Positions 47,136 through 56,052 of a stretch of 64,000 nucleotides of DNA are shown here, piece after piece. The stretch is from the NCBI RefSeq assembly GCF_000016645.1, contig NC_009441.1:2604001-2668000 (forward strand). Direction: 5' to 3'. The notes under the pieces are model-generated. The model was not told the DNA's origin. It made no database searches and saw only the letters and a program-made list of their open reading frames with translations. Source of the DNA: Flavobacterium johnsoniae UW101 (GTDB lineage: Bacteria > Bacteroidota > Bacteroidia > Flavobacteriales > Flavobacteriaceae). Within the stretch, counting starts at the first letter, position 1, and each line of letters starts with the position of its first letter. The translations under genes were made by a program, and so were the position numbers.

Positions 47136-47199
47136 CAGTTTTCAGTCTCAGTCTCAGTGTAAAACTGTAAACTGAGACTGAAGACTGAGACTGAGACTT
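47136..47199. repeat. Inverted repeat (CAGTCTCAGT family) between convergent genes
   Basis: The arms CAGTCTCAGTCTCAGT and ACTGAGACTGAGACT, each a tandem of the same word, flank GTAAAACTGTAAACTG. It starts 4 bp after the csaA stop and ends 4 bp before the stop of the next gene. It may serve as a bidirectional terminator; related words are near 36611, 37489 and 52292. Confidence 0.8.
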
Positions 47200-47203
47200 C
47201 GAA

Positions 47204-47749
47204 CTATTTAATTTTAGAAATTAACTGTTGCAAAATAACCTGTCCTTCTTCCCAATATTTTAAATCAGAATCGGAATTTATGTGTCCTTGCTGACCTACG
47301 TTTACAAAATCACTTCCCCATTTTTCTGCAAAATATTGTTTTCTTTCGAATAAGGCGTAAGGATCGTTTTCGCTGGCTACTACTATTGATGGAAAAGGTA
47401 GTTTGTAAAGCGGCATAGGCGAAAAATTTCTGATAATATCCGGTGTATGTTCAGGTGAATCAACATCGGCTGGAGCCACAAGCAAGGCACCAATTATATT
47501 TTTATTTGAATGTGTTTCTGCCCAGTGCAATACTAATGAAACTGCCAGACTGTGTGCTACTAAAATAGTTGGATTTTCAAGTTTTGAAACCGCTTCGTTT
47601 AAACGGAAAATCCAGTCTTCGCGTACAGGTTCATCCCAATTGTCCTGAACCAGACGAATTGAATTTTTAAATTTTTCGTGCCAAAAGGTCTGCCAGTGTT
47701 TTTCTCCGGAATTTCCTAATCCCGGTAAAATTAATAGTTGTGTTTCCAT
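47204..47749 (-). CDS. RBBP9/YdeN-family serine hydrolase
   Basis: A 181-residue alpha/beta hydrolase. LLILPGLGNSGEKHWQTFW is the characteristic start, the nucleophile Ser is in LVAHSLAVSLVLHW (HSLG-like), and the His is in GQQGHINSDSDL (family GHIN). It lacks a signal peptide. The substrate is unknown for most members. It follows an exported esterase gene by 19 bp on the same strand. Confidence 0.92.
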   Translation of the reverse strand: METQLLILPGLGNSGEKHWQTFWHEKFKNSIRLVQDNWDEPVREDWIFRLNEAVSKLENPTILVAHSLAVSLVLHWAETHSNKNIIGALLVAPADVDSPEHTPDIIRNFSPMPLYKLPFPSIVVASENDPYALFERKQYFAEKWGSDFVNVGQQGHINSDSDLKYWEEGQVILQQLISKIK

Positions 47750-47768
47750 TGCCGTGGAATTATGATGT

Positions 47769-48599
47769 TTATTTTTTAGTTTGTTTTTCTTTTAAAATTC
47801 GGTTGACTTCATTTACCAATAAAGGAAAAGCAGGTTCAGTCATTCCGTGACCGTAACCGTCTAATTCGTATAGTTTTGTTTGTGTATGTCCAACTAGTTT
47901 CATCATTCTTGCCAAATAAGCGTTTTCTTCATAACGGCCTAACATTTCCAATTCACGATCACCTGTAATCAATAAAAGCGGCGGAGCATCAGCGCGAACG
48001 TGATACAAAGGTGCAAATGCATCAATTGTTGGTTGTTTTTCGGGAATTCCGTTTTCTCTTCTAATTTCAAAATGGGTAATACATTGTCCGCTAAACGGAA
48101 TAAGTCCCGCAATTCTGTTGGCATCAATTCCTTCTTTTTGCAGCCATTTTTTATCTAAGCCAATCATCATTCCTAAATATCCTCCTGCCGAATGTCCTGA
48201 AACGAAAATTAAAGAAGGATCTCCTCCATAATTAGCAATATTGTTAAATGTCCAGCTTACTGCAGCAGCAGCGTCTTCAATTGCTTTAGCTGCTTTTGCT
48301 TTTGGAGATAATCTATAGTTTACGCCAATAATAGCAAAGCCTTTATTTTTTAAAGCTTCCGGAATTTCTTTGCTTCCTCCTGTTAATCCTCCGCCATGAA
48401 ACCAGACAATAGTGGCAAAGCCTTTTGTGTTTTTTGGATAATAAATATCGAGAACACATCTTTCGTTAATGTAACTGTCAGATTTATTTGTAGCTGTGTT
48501 ATAATATTGAATGTTTGATTTGGTTTCATAATCGGTTTGTTGTGCCAATGCCGAAACGGTAATTAAAACGAATGTTACTAAAAATATTACTTTTTTCAT
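47769..48599 (-). CDS. Exported alpha/beta hydrolase (carboxylesterase-like)
   Basis: A 276-residue protein with a signal peptide (MKKVIFLVTFVLITVSALAQ). Features: the oxyanion-hole HGGG in IVWFHGGGLTGGS, nucleophile Ser in VSGHSAGGYLGMM, the acid in LLITGDRELEM and the final His in DGYGHGMTEPAF. It belongs to the hormone-sensitive lipase/BD-FAE-like group that cuts acetyl or feruloyl esters, often from polysaccharides. The substrate is unknown. It precedes the RBBP9-like gene by 19 bp. Confidence 0.92.
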   Translation of the reverse strand: MKKVIFLVTFVLITVSALAQQTDYETKSNIQYYNTATNKSDSYINERCVLDIYYPKNTKGFATIVWFHGGGLTGGSKEIPEALKNKGFAIIGVNYRLSPKAKAAKAIEDAAAAVSWTFNNIANYGGDPSLIFVSGHSAGGYLGMMIGLDKKWLQKEGIDANRIAGLIPFSGQCITHFEIRRENGIPEKQPTIDAFAPLYHVRADAPPLLLITGDRELEMLGRYEENAYLARMMKLVGHTQTKLYELDGYGHGMTEPAFPLLVNEVNRILKEKQTKK

Positions 48600-48678
48600 T
48601 ACAAGTTTATTATAAATTAAATCTAAAGTCTAAAATTGAGATTTGATTATCTACTAAAATTATAGAATTTTAAAGTAT

Positions 48679-48713
48679 AAAAAAAGCCCAAAATGTGTTA
48701 CATGTTGGACTCG
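48679..48713 (-). terminator. Terminator of the DUF3276 gene
   Basis: The stem GTCCAACATG/CATTTTGGGC, with two mismatches, is followed on the minus strand by seven T. It lies about 24 bp after the stop. Confidence 0.7.
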
Positions 48714-48736
48714 TATTTTTTAAGGTTGTATTAAGA

Positions 48737-49120
48737 CTAAATATCGTCAAAATCAATATCGGTAAAGCTTGATCTGTGCGTTTCTGCTTTATCAGAGCTG
48801 TATTCTTTTTTGAAATCTTTTTGGTGTCTTTCAGAAATTACTTCTTCGCCTTTGTGGTTCAAAACGTATGAAGTCATTTCTTCTAATATTTCAGCAAAAG
48901 CACTAAAATCTTCTTTGTATAAATAAATTTTGTGTTTTTTAAAATGAAAAGAACCATCTTCTTCAGTAAACTTTTTGCTTTCGGTAATGGTAATATAATA
49001 ATCGTCAGCTTTAGTAGCTCTCACATCAAAGAAATAAGTTCTTCTTCCTGCTCGTAATACTTTAGAAAAAATCTCTTCTTTTTCTAACATGTCATTTTCT
49101 CTCATAATACGTTCTATCAT
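48737..49120 (-). CDS. DUF3276/PUR-family nucleic acid-binding protein
   Basis: A 127-residue protein with one PUR repeat: EEIFSKVLRAGRRTYFFDVR, DDYYITITESKKFT and HFKKHKIYLYKEDFSAFAEIL. It is related to the bacterial PUR-alpha homologues that bind RNA or DNA and is widespread and highly conserved in Bacteroidota. The C-terminus is acidic (SSFTDIDFDDI). In-frame ATGs at 49120, 49105 and 49090 are possible starts; I kept the longest. Confidence 0.9.
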   Translation of the reverse strand: MIERIMRENDMLEKEEIFSKVLRAGRRTYFFDVRATKADDYYITITESKKFTEEDGSFHFKKHKIYLYKEDFSAFAEILEEMTSYVLNHKGEEVISERHQKDFKKEYSSDKAETHRSSFTDIDFDDI

Positions 49121-49173
49121 TTTTGGAATTAATAGTAATCAAAAATCATAAAAAATTATCTATTACGCAACAA

Positions 49174-50952
49174 TTAAAGTAATTCTTTTTCCGAAAGTTG
49201 TTTTAAATATAACGACGCATAATAGCCTTCCTGATTTATTAATTGATTATGAGAGCCTTGTTGAATAATCTTACCATCTTCAAGAATAATAATTTTGTCG
49301 GCATTTTTAGCCGAAGAAACTCGATGACTGACAATTATTGTAGTTTTATCTTTACAAAATTCAAATAAATTGTTTAAAATCGTTTCTTCCGTTTCGGTAT
49401 CGACCGCAGATAAACAATCGTCAAAAAGTAAAATAGCAGGATTTTTTATAATTGCTCTTGCAATAGATACACGCTGTTTTTGTCCGCCGGAAAGAGTTAT
49501 TCCTCTTTCGCCCAAAATTGTATCATATTGTTTGTTAAAAGCGATGATATTATCGTGAACTACAGCATTTTTGGCAGCATCGATAACTTCTTCATCAGTC
49601 GCATTTTGATTTCCGAATTTGATGTTATTTTTAATCGTGTCCGAAAACAAAAAGGCATCCTGAGGCACAATTCCTATGCTGTTTCTTAAGTCATTTAGGT
49701 TTAAAGTACTGATCTCATTTCCGTCAATTGTTATTTTTCCGCTGGTAACATCATACAAACGGGAAATCAAAGACAATATTGTTGATTTTCCAGAACCTGT
49801 TTTTCCTAAAATGGCAAGGGTTTCTCCTTTTTTTACGGTAAATGAAACTTCTTTTAAAGCTTCAATATTAGTATCTTCATAAGTATAATTAATATTTTCA
49901 AAAGCAATCTCGCCCTGAATATCTGATGAATTTGGATTGTTGTTTTTGATTTCTGGTTCAATCTTCAAAAATTCATTTAATCGTTTCTGAGAAGCTTCTG
50001 CTTCCTGAACCATAGATGAAACCCATCCAAGCGATGCAACGGGCCAGGTCAGCATGTTAACATATAAGATAAATTCGGCAATAGTACCTATATTCGGAAT
50101 AGTTCCGTTAATGTACATAACACCTCCAAAATAAATTACCACCAAATTACTGATTCCAATAAGGGCAATCATTAAAGGACCAAACAGCGATTGCACTTTA
50201 GCAAGATCTAAACTTTTGCGTTTGCTTTCGTCTGAAAGTTCAATCATATTGTTTTGGTGCTGATTTTCTAATGAATACGCTTTGATTACTCTAATTCCTG
50301 AAAATATTTCCTGAGTAAAGCTTGAAACTTTTGAAAGATATTGCTGAAATGTAGTGCTTCGCTTATTGATTTCTGAACTTAGTTTGAAGATACAATAAGA
50401 TAAAATTGGCAGCGGCAGAATAGTATATAAGGTAAGCAGCGGCGAAACATTATACATATATAGTATAACAATAGCAAACCGAATAACTGTATTTATAGTG
50501 TACATTACGGCAGGACCAACGTACATGCGGACTTTTGATACGTCTTCGCTTATACGGTTCATTAAATCTCCGGTACGATTTTGCTTGTAGAAATTCTGTG
50601 AAAGATTTTCGTATTGCTTGAAAACTTCATTTTTTAAATCAAATTCTATATGGCGTGACATTACTATTAAGGTTTGTCTCATTAAAAAAGTAAGGAAACC
50701 TCCAATAATAGCACTTCCTACAATTAAGAGGATGTTATGAATTAGTTCCTGCTCGTAAAAGTTTGTTATTATAGAAGATTTTTTATCGGTTTCTGATAAT
50801 TTGAGAAACTTCTCAATTACATCAAAAGACTGACTCACCAGTTTTGGGGTAAATAAAAAGAATATTTGTGCGATTATGGTGATTAAAATACCTAAGGAAA
50901 AACTGTATTTATATTTGATGAAATATTTGTTTAAATAGCTTAATTCTTTCAT
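49174..50952 (-). CDS. ABC transporter, fused permease and ATPase (exporter)
   Basis: A 592-residue half-transporter of the MsbA/MdlB type. Six membrane segments occupy residues 1-300; the ATPase has Walker A LGKTGSGKSTIL, signature LSGGQKQRVSIARA, Walker B AILLFDDCLSAVD and the H-loop IIVSHRVSSAKNADK. The Walker B carries FDD where a catalytic Glu (FDE) is usual, a change seen in MdlA/MdlB-like and heterodimeric exporters, so it may act with a partner. The substrate is unknown. Confidence 0.94.
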   Translation of the reverse strand: MKELSYLNKYFIKYKYSFSLGILITIIAQIFFLFTPKLVSQSFDVIEKFLKLSETDKKSSIITNFYEQELIHNILLIVGSAIIGGFLTFLMRQTLIVMSRHIEFDLKNEVFKQYENLSQNFYKQNRTGDLMNRISEDVSKVRMYVGPAVMYTINTVIRFAIVILYMYNVSPLLTLYTILPLPILSYCIFKLSSEINKRSTTFQQYLSKVSSFTQEIFSGIRVIKAYSLENQHQNNMIELSDESKRKSLDLAKVQSLFGPLMIALIGISNLVVIYFGGVMYINGTIPNIGTIAEFILYVNMLTWPVASLGWVSSMVQEAEASQKRLNEFLKIEPEIKNNNPNSSDIQGEIAFENINYTYEDTNIEALKEVSFTVKKGETLAILGKTGSGKSTILSLISRLYDVTSGKITIDGNEISTLNLNDLRNSIGIVPQDAFLFSDTIKNNIKFGNQNATDEEVIDAAKNAVVHDNIIAFNKQYDTILGERGITLSGGQKQRVSIARAIIKNPAILLFDDCLSAVDTETEETILNNLFEFCKDKTTIIVSHRVSSAKNADKIIILEDGKIIQQGSHNQLINQEGYYASLYLKQLSEKELL

Positions 50953-51098
50953 TTTTTTAAGAAATTCGATATTGAATTGATTGGGAATTATGAATTATTA
51001 TTAAATAAAATTATAATAAAATGCAATTTAATCAAAACAATTATATTGTAAAATTGTTATTTTATGGATAAAAAATTAGCACATGTGTATTTTTTGTT

Positions 51099-51106
51099 TA
51101 TGTTTG
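51099..51106 (+). promoter_or_regulatory. -7 box of the amino acid dehydrogenase gene
   Basis: TATGTTTG fits TAnnTTTG. It lies downstream of an ATG at 51083 and 51 bp upstream of the ATG at 51158, so it favours the second as the real start. Confidence 0.5.
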
Positions 51107-51157
51107 GATTGTCTTTTTGACGAATTCATAATTTTTAAACAAATTAAAACTAACACT

Positions 51158-52264
51158 ATGAATGCAGCTTTCGCAACTGGAAAGGAACTTCAAAAAATGG
51201 ACCCTGTTTTTGGTCAGTTATCTTTTGATGATCACGAACAAATTGTATTTTGTAATGACAAAGATACAGGTTTAAAAGCAATTATTGGTATTCATAATTC
51301 TGTTATGGGACCAGCCTTAGGAGGCACAAGAATGTGGAATTATAATACCGAGTGGGAAGCATTAAACGATGTTTTGCGTCTTTCCAGAGGTATGACTTAT
51401 AAATCAGCTATTACCGGTCTGAATATTGGCGGTGGAAAAGCGGTTATTATTGGAGATGCAAAAACGCAAAAAACGCCTGAATTAATGCGTAAGTTTGGTG
51501 AATTTGTACACTCTTTGAGCGGAAGATATATTACAGCTGAAGATGTTGGAATGGAAACTAAAGACATGGACACTGTAAGAGATGTAACGCCTTATGTTAC
51601 CGGAATCTCTGAAGAAAGAGGCGGTTCTGGAAATCCTTCTCCTGTAACAGCTTACGGAGTTTATTTAGGAATGAAAGCTGCTGCTAAAAGTCAGTTTGGT
51701 TCTGATGTTCTGGAAGGTAAAAAAGTTTTGGTTCAGGGAATTGGCCATGTAGGTGAAACTTTGGTTGATTATTTAACTAAAGAAGGAGCGATAGTTACAA
51801 TTACTGATATCAACGAAGAAAAATTATACCAGGCAGCTTCAAAATACAATGCCACTATTTATACAGGTGAAGATTTGTATACTGCCGATGTAGATATCTA
51901 TGCGCCATGTGCAATGGGAGCAACAATTAACGACAATACAGTAGATAAAATTAAAGCTAAAGTTATTGCCGGAGCGGCAAACAACCAGTTAGCTGATGAA
52001 AATGTTCACGGTGCAAGATTACAAGAAAGAGGAATTTTATACGCTCCGGATTTCTTAATTAATGCTGGTGGAATCATCAATGTTTATGCTGAATTAGAGC
52101 ATTATGGCAAAGCTGAGATCATGGCTAAAACAGAAAATATCTATAATACAACTTTAGAAATTATCGATTACGCTGCTAAAAACGGAATCACAACTCATAA
52201 AGCAGCACTTACAATTGCTCAAAATCGTATTGATGCAAGAAAAATCGAAAACGCTAAGAAATAA
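51158..52264 (+). CDS. Glu/Leu/Phe/Val dehydrogenase (leucine dehydrogenase type)
   Basis: A 368-residue NAD-dependent amino acid dehydrogenase, deaminating branched-chain amino acids to oxo acids. The substrate domain has GPALGGTRMW, the catalytic Lys in SRGMTYKSAITGLNIGGGKAV, and the NAD domain has VLVQGIGHVGETLVDYL. The ending DFLINAGGIINVYAELE is typical. Leucine dehydrogenases are about 360-370 residues, which fits this start, while an ATG at 51083 adds a Cys-rich, non-family extension. Confidence 0.93.
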   Translation: MNAAFATGKELQKMDPVFGQLSFDDHEQIVFCNDKDTGLKAIIGIHNSVMGPALGGTRMWNYNTEWEALNDVLRLSRGMTYKSAITGLNIGGGKAVIIGDAKTQKTPELMRKFGEFVHSLSGRYITAEDVGMETKDMDTVRDVTPYVTGISEERGGSGNPSPVTAYGVYLGMKAAAKSQFGSDVLEGKKVLVQGIGHVGETLVDYLTKEGAIVTITDINEEKLYQAASKYNATIYTGEDLYTADVDIYAPCAMGATINDNTVDKIKAKVIAGAANNQLADENVHGARLQERGILYAPDFLINAGGIINVYAELEHYGKAEIMAKTENIYNTTLEIIDYAAKNGITTHKAALTIAQNRIDARKIENAKK

Positions 52265-52291
52265 TTTTTAGAGTTTTTTAGTATTAGTTTA

Positions 52292-52347
52292 CAGTCTCAG
52301 TCAGAGTTTTCAGATTTTGAAAATTGTGACTGGGACTTTTTTTATGC
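52292..52347 (+). terminator. Hairpin with T run after the dehydrogenase (CAGTCTCAGT family)
   Basis: CAGTCTCAGTCA and TGACTGGGACT arms, with a smaller hairpin between them, are followed by seven T, 28 bp after the stop. The arms belong to the same word family as 47136-47199. Confidence 0.7.
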
Positions 52348-52485
52348 AATTCTTTACTGCTGTAAACAGATACTTTTTTTATCTGATTCCTAATATAATA
52401 CTATAAACGGTGACTGCGACTGCAAACTCTAATCCAAAAGCACGACTTTTTTACGAATTAATTTTAATATCAGGATTGAAATTCC

Positions 52486-52493
52486 TAATTTTG
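52486..52493 (+). promoter_or_regulatory. -7 box of nusB
   Basis: TAATTTTG fits TAnnTTTG, 28 bp upstream of the GTG start. Confidence 0.5.
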
Positions 52494-52521
52494 CAGACTA
52501 ATTTTTAAATGTTCTTACGAG

Positions 52522-53466
52522 GTGGTAAATAGAAGACACATACGCATTAAAGTAATGCAGTCCATTTATGCAATGCATCAAAGCGGTTCTGATAATATGG
52601 AAAAAGAAGAAAAATTTCTTTTCTACAGTATTGATAATATTCAGGACTTATATCTGATAATGCTTTCTTCATTGATTGAAATATGCAAAAAAGAATCAGT
52701 TTTTTTACATCTATCAAGCAAAAAACATCTTGCAACTCCAGCAGAACGTAATCCGAACGAAAAGTTCGTTAAAAACAAAATCTTTCAGCTTCTTGCGGAA
52801 AGTAATTCCCTTAGCATTGCTTTAGAAAACCGTAAAATCAACAACTGGTCATTAAATGATGATTATATTATTTTGCTTTTAAATGATATTAAAGCAAGTG
52901 ATATTTACAAAAAGTATATGAGCAATAATGTCAATACTTTTGAAGAAGACAAACAGTTTATTGCTGATTTATTTGCTGAAGTTATTGTTCCAAATGATAA
53001 ATTATATGAGTATTTAGAGGATGATAAATTAACTTGGGTTGATGATATTCCGGTTGTAAATACGCATATTATTAAGCAGTTAAAAGCAATTAAAACTGAT
53101 AATCCAGACGAATTTAGAGTTCCTAAATTGTATAAGGATGTTGAGGATAAAGATTTTGCAAAAGATTTATTTAGAAGAACTGTTTTAAACGAGGCTGTTT
53201 TAGCAAAAGAATACGACGATAAAACCCCAAATTGGGACAGTGAAAGGATTGCTGAAATTGATACAATTATCCTGAAAATGGCAATTTGCGAATTCTTAAA
53301 ATTCCCTTCGATTCCTGTAAAAGTAACTCTTAACGAATATTTAGAAATTGCAAAAGAGTATTCTACGCCAAAAAGCAGTATTTTTATCAACGGAATTTTA
53401 GATAATCTTGTAAAAGAACTTGAAGCCAGTAAAAAAATGGTGAAAGTGGGAAGAGGGTTAATGTAA
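52522..53466 (+). CDS. nusB: Transcription antitermination factor NusB
   Basis: A 314-residue protein; the start is GTG, preceded by ACGAGGT, one of the few SD-like sequences here. It opens VNRRHIRIKVMQSIYAMHQS, the NusB first helix. The C-terminal 140 residues hold the RNA-binding NusB fold with ERIAEIDTIILKMAICEFL, PVKVTLNEYLEIAKEYSTPK and SSIFINGILDNLVKEL. NusB of E. coli has only about 139 residues; the middle here is an insertion common to Bacteroidota. It acts in the rRNA antitermination complex with NusE. yajC follows 78 bp later. Confidence 0.94.
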   Translation: MVNRRHIRIKVMQSIYAMHQSGSDNMEKEEKFLFYSIDNIQDLYLIMLSSLIEICKKESVFLHLSSKKHLATPAERNPNEKFVKNKIFQLLAESNSLSIALENRKINNWSLNDDYIILLLNDIKASDIYKKYMSNNVNTFEEDKQFIADLFAEVIVPNDKLYEYLEDDKLTWVDDIPVVNTHIIKQLKAIKTDNPDEFRVPKLYKDVEDKDFAKDLFRRTVLNEAVLAKEYDDKTPNWDSERIAEIDTIILKMAICEFLKFPSIPVKVTLNEYLEIAKEYSTPKSSIFINGILDNLVKELEASKKMVKVGRGLM

Positions 53467-53544
53467 TTTTAGAAGAAATTCCAGTTTTAGAATAGAAAAT
53501 TCCAAAAAGAAAATATTAATATAAATCAAAAACAGAATTTAATT

Positions 53545-53820
53545 ATGGGACAATTAAGTCAATTTGCACCGTTCCTTTTAATGTTTGTGGTAATCTATTT
53601 CTTTATGATCAGACCACAGCAAAAAAGAGCTAAAAACGAAAAAGAATTTGAAAGCAGCCTGAAAGTAGGTGACAAAATAGTAACAAAAAGCGGATTTCAC
53701 GGTAAAATTGCTGAATTGGCAGAAACTACTGTAGTAATCGAAACTATGTCAGGAAAATTAAAATTAGAGCGTTCAGCTATTTCTTTAGAATTGAGCGCAG
53801 CTTTGAATAAGAAAGCTTAA
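53545..53820 (+). CDS. yajC: Preprotein translocase subunit YajC
   Basis: A 91-residue protein, a SecDF-associated membrane subunit. A single N-terminal membrane helix (FAPFLLMFVVIYFFMIRPQQ) ends in the characteristic RPQQKR, followed by the small cytoplasmic domain (LKVGDKIVTKSGFHGKIAEL). The pairing with nusB is typical of Flavobacteriia. Confidence 0.95.
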   Translation: MGQLSQFAPFLLMFVVIYFFMIRPQQKRAKNEKEFESSLKVGDKIVTKSGFHGKIAELAETTVVIETMSGKLKLERSAISLELSAALNKKA

Positions 53821-53840
53821 TTTTAAATTACAATATTTTA

Positions 53841-53880
53841 AAAATCCCAAATTCCAAAAAGGAGTTTGGGATTTTTTTTG
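53841..53880 (+). terminator. Terminator of the nusB-yajC unit
   Basis: The stem AAATCCCAAA/TTTGGGATTT is followed by eight T, 20 bp after the yajC stop. Confidence 0.88.
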
Positions 53881-53881
53881 T

Positions 53882-53998
53882 TTAAGCGGAACGTATGTAA
53901 TGTCATTGCCAGGAACGAAGCAATCGCACTAACATAAGCATGCGTAATAGAGTATCATGAGATTGCTTCGTTCCTCGCAATGACATTACTTTACGCTA
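53882..53998. repeat. Inverted repeat (AATGTCATTGC family)
   Basis: The arms GTAATGTCATTGCCAGGAAC-GAAGCAATC (53897-53925) and GATTGCTTCGTTCC-TCGCAATGACATTAC (53961-53989) are complementary but for one base, with about 35 bp between. Outer ends TTAAGCG/CGCTAAA extend the repeat. It lies between convergent yajC and YdeI genes. Confidence 0.85.
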
Positions 53999-54000
53999 AA

Positions 54001-54041
54001 AAAAAGACCTTTATCAAAGTTTTAACTTTGACAAAGGTCTC
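54001..54041 (-). terminator. Terminator of the YdeI-like gene
   Basis: The stem AGACCTTTATCAAAGT/ACTTTGACAAAGGTCT (one mismatch) has a T run on the minus strand, about 25 bp after the stop. Confidence 0.85.
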
Positions 54042-54066
54042 GTATAGCTTGTAATTTGGAATTTAA

Positions 54067-54654
54067 CTATCTGTATTTGTCGTTTAATCCAATATTCCCT
54101 AAAATCATCGGAATTACTTTTTCAATTCTCGCGAGTTTTGTTTTTTCCTGTTTTGCACTTTCAATATATTCCAGAAACTCGTATTGTTTATAAGGAGTAA
54201 ATTTTTCAAAAGCATCTTTTAAAGCCGGGTTTTGAAGCATTTCTTTTTCAAGAAGTTCTGAAACAATGGTTTCTTTTTTTGAAGGTTTTATGACTTTTCC
54301 TTCTTTTTCATTTTCAATTGCTTCTAAAATATACTCAAGAACTTCTTTTTCGTTTACTTCTTCTTTTGAAGTAAAACGCCATTGACGCATCGATTTTGTT
54401 TTGTCTTCCTGAGCATTTATCAGTCTCTTTTTTTCATCTTTCAGAAATACACCATTTATAAACCAAATTGCAAAATAATTTTTAAAACCTCCAATTCCGA
54501 TAACATTTTTTTTGTTGTAAACATAAATTGGACCTCCCCATTTTATGGTTTCGACCAGTTCAGTTTTGTCAATGATTGCTTTTAGAAAAAGAAGTTCTTC
54601 TTCCCATTGATTGACTTTATCCCAAACGTGTTTTTTATCAGAATTCGTTTCCAC
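54067..54654 (-). CDS. YdeI/OmpD-associated family protein
   Basis: A protein of about 195 residues. The N-terminal DUF1801-like domain has WEEELLFLKAIIDKTELVETIKW-type text followed by KNVIGIGGFKNYFAIWFINGVFL, and the C-terminal part (ALKDAFEKFTPYKQYEFLEYIES and AKQEKTKLARIEKVIPMI) is the YdeI helix pair. The start is unclear: GTG at 54654, 1 bp after the pepT stop, gives VETNSDKKHV; a TTG at 54690 within pepT would give a longer protein. I chose the GTG. It is probably co-transcribed with pepT. Confidence 0.8.
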   Translation of the reverse strand: METNSDKKHVWDKVNQWEEELLFLKAIIDKTELVETIKWGGPIYVYNKKNVIGIGGFKNYFAIWFINGVFLKDEKKRLINAQEDKTKSMRQWRFTSKEEVNEKEVLEYILEAIENEKEGKVIKPSKKETIVSELLEKEMLQNPALKDAFEKFTPYKQYEFLEYIESAKQEKTKLARIEKVIPMILGNIGLNDKYR

Positions 54655-54655
54655 T

Positions 54656-55933
54656 TTATCTTGTTCTTTTAGGTTTTTCAGGTGTATCAAAAATTCCGGG
54701 AACTGCTGTTAATTCTGCAATTTTTACAATTACATCAGTTGCTTTTTGAATGCTTTCTGCAGGAACATATTCGTATTTTCCGTGGAAATTATGCCCGCCC
54801 GCAAAAATATTCGGACAAGGTAACCCCATAAAAGACAACTGAGAACCGTCTGTTCCGCCGCGAATTGGTTTTATGATAGGTTTGATGTTTAATTCGCGCA
54901 TCGCTTTTTCAGCGATATCCACAATATGTTTTACCGGAAGAACTTTTTCCTTCATATTGTAATATTGGTCTCTTATTTCGGTAATAACAATATCTTCGCC
55001 AAATTTCTTTGCGAATTTTTTATTGAATTTTTTCGCAATTTTCTCAATCAGCTCTTTACGTTTTTCGAATTTCTTTTTGTTGTGATCACGAATAATCAAT
55101 TCTAAAACAGTTTCTTCAATACTTCCTGTTAAATGGTGAACGTGAAAAAATCCTTCGTAACCTTTAGTTTCCTGAGGTGTTTCTCCTTTTGGAAGTTCGT
55201 TGATAAACTCATTGGCCAAAAGCATAGAATTAATCATTTTACCTTTTGCATAACCAGGATGAACACTTTTTCCTTTAAAAGTAATTTTCGCTCCGGCAGC
55301 ATTAAAGTTTTCATATTCTAATTCGCCAATCTGGCTTCCGTCCATAGTATAAGCCCATTGAGCACCAAATTTTTCAACATCAAAATGATGTGCGCCGCGA
55401 CCGATTTCTTCATCTGGCGTAAAACCAATCCTGATTTTTCCATGCTTTATTTCCGGATGCTGAATTAAATATTCCATTGCCGAAACAATTTCAGTAATTC
55501 CGGCTTTATCATCGGCACCTAACAAGGTAGTTCCGTCAGTTGTAATAATCGTCTGTCCTTTATATTGTAATAAATCTTTAAAGTAATCTGGAGATAAAAT
55601 GATGTTTTTTTCAGCATTTAAAACAATATCTTTTCCGTCGTAATTCTCTACTATTTGAGGCTTTACATTGGCACCGCTGAAATCTGGTGAAGTATCAAAA
55701 TGAGAAACAAAACCAATTGTAGGCACTTCGTGATCGACATTGCTTGGCAGGGTTGCCATGATGTAAGCTTTGTCGTCTATAGTAACATCTGTTAATCCAA
55801 TTGCTTTTAGTTCTTCAACTAACTTATTGGCAAGATTCCATTGTTTTTCTGTACTTGGTGTTGTTTTCGAATTCGGATCTGATTCAGTATCAATTGTTAC
55901 ATAACTGATAAAACGATCTATGATATGTTGCAT
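54656..55933 (-). CDS. pepT: Peptidase T (tripeptidase)
   Basis: A 425-residue M20-family di-zinc aminopeptidase cleaving N-terminal residues from tripeptides. Metal and catalytic motifs are [37 protein letters not shown], the dimer domain [16 protein letters not shown] and the C-terminal [28 protein letters not shown]. It has normal length for the family and no signal peptide. Confidence 0.96.
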   Translation of the reverse strand: MQHIIDRFISYVTIDTESDPNSKTTPSTEKQWNLANKLVEELKAIGLTDVTIDDKAYIMATLPSNVDHEVPTIGFVSHFDTSPDFSGANVKPQIVENYDGKDIVLNAEKNIILSPDYFKDLLQYKGQTIITTDGTTLLGADDKAGITEIVSAMEYLIQHPEIKHGKIRIGFTPDEEIGRGAHHFDVEKFGAQWAYTMDGSQIGELEYENFNAAGAKITFKGKSVHPGYAKGKMINSMLLANEFINELPKGETPQETKGYEGFFHVHHLTGSIEETVLELIIRDHNKKKFEKRKELIEKIAKKFNKKFAKKFGEDIVITEIRDQYYNMKEKVLPVKHIVDIAEKAMRELNIKPIIKPIRGGTDGSQLSFMGLPCPNIFAGGHNFHGKYEYVPAESIQKATDVIVKIAELTAVPGIFDTPEKPKRTR

Positions 55934-56005
55934 TTCTTTTTATTTTTAGCAAATATAAACATTTTTTTCAGGAGGTATATTTTGCTGTCTGCCTTCAAAA
56001 AATAG

Positions 56006-56034
56006 AAAAAGGATTCTGTTTAGAATCCTTTTAT
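56006..56034 (-). terminator. Terminator of the FGE-like gene
   Basis: The stem AAAAGGATTC/GAATCCTTTT lies 19 bp past the stop codon. Confidence 0.75.
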
Positions 56035-56052
56035 CGTACTGTTTTTTTTAGT

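Noticed and set aside
51083..51157. N-terminal extension of the leucine-type dehydrogenase
   Set aside because: The -7 box lies inside it, and the Cys-rich text is not family-like.
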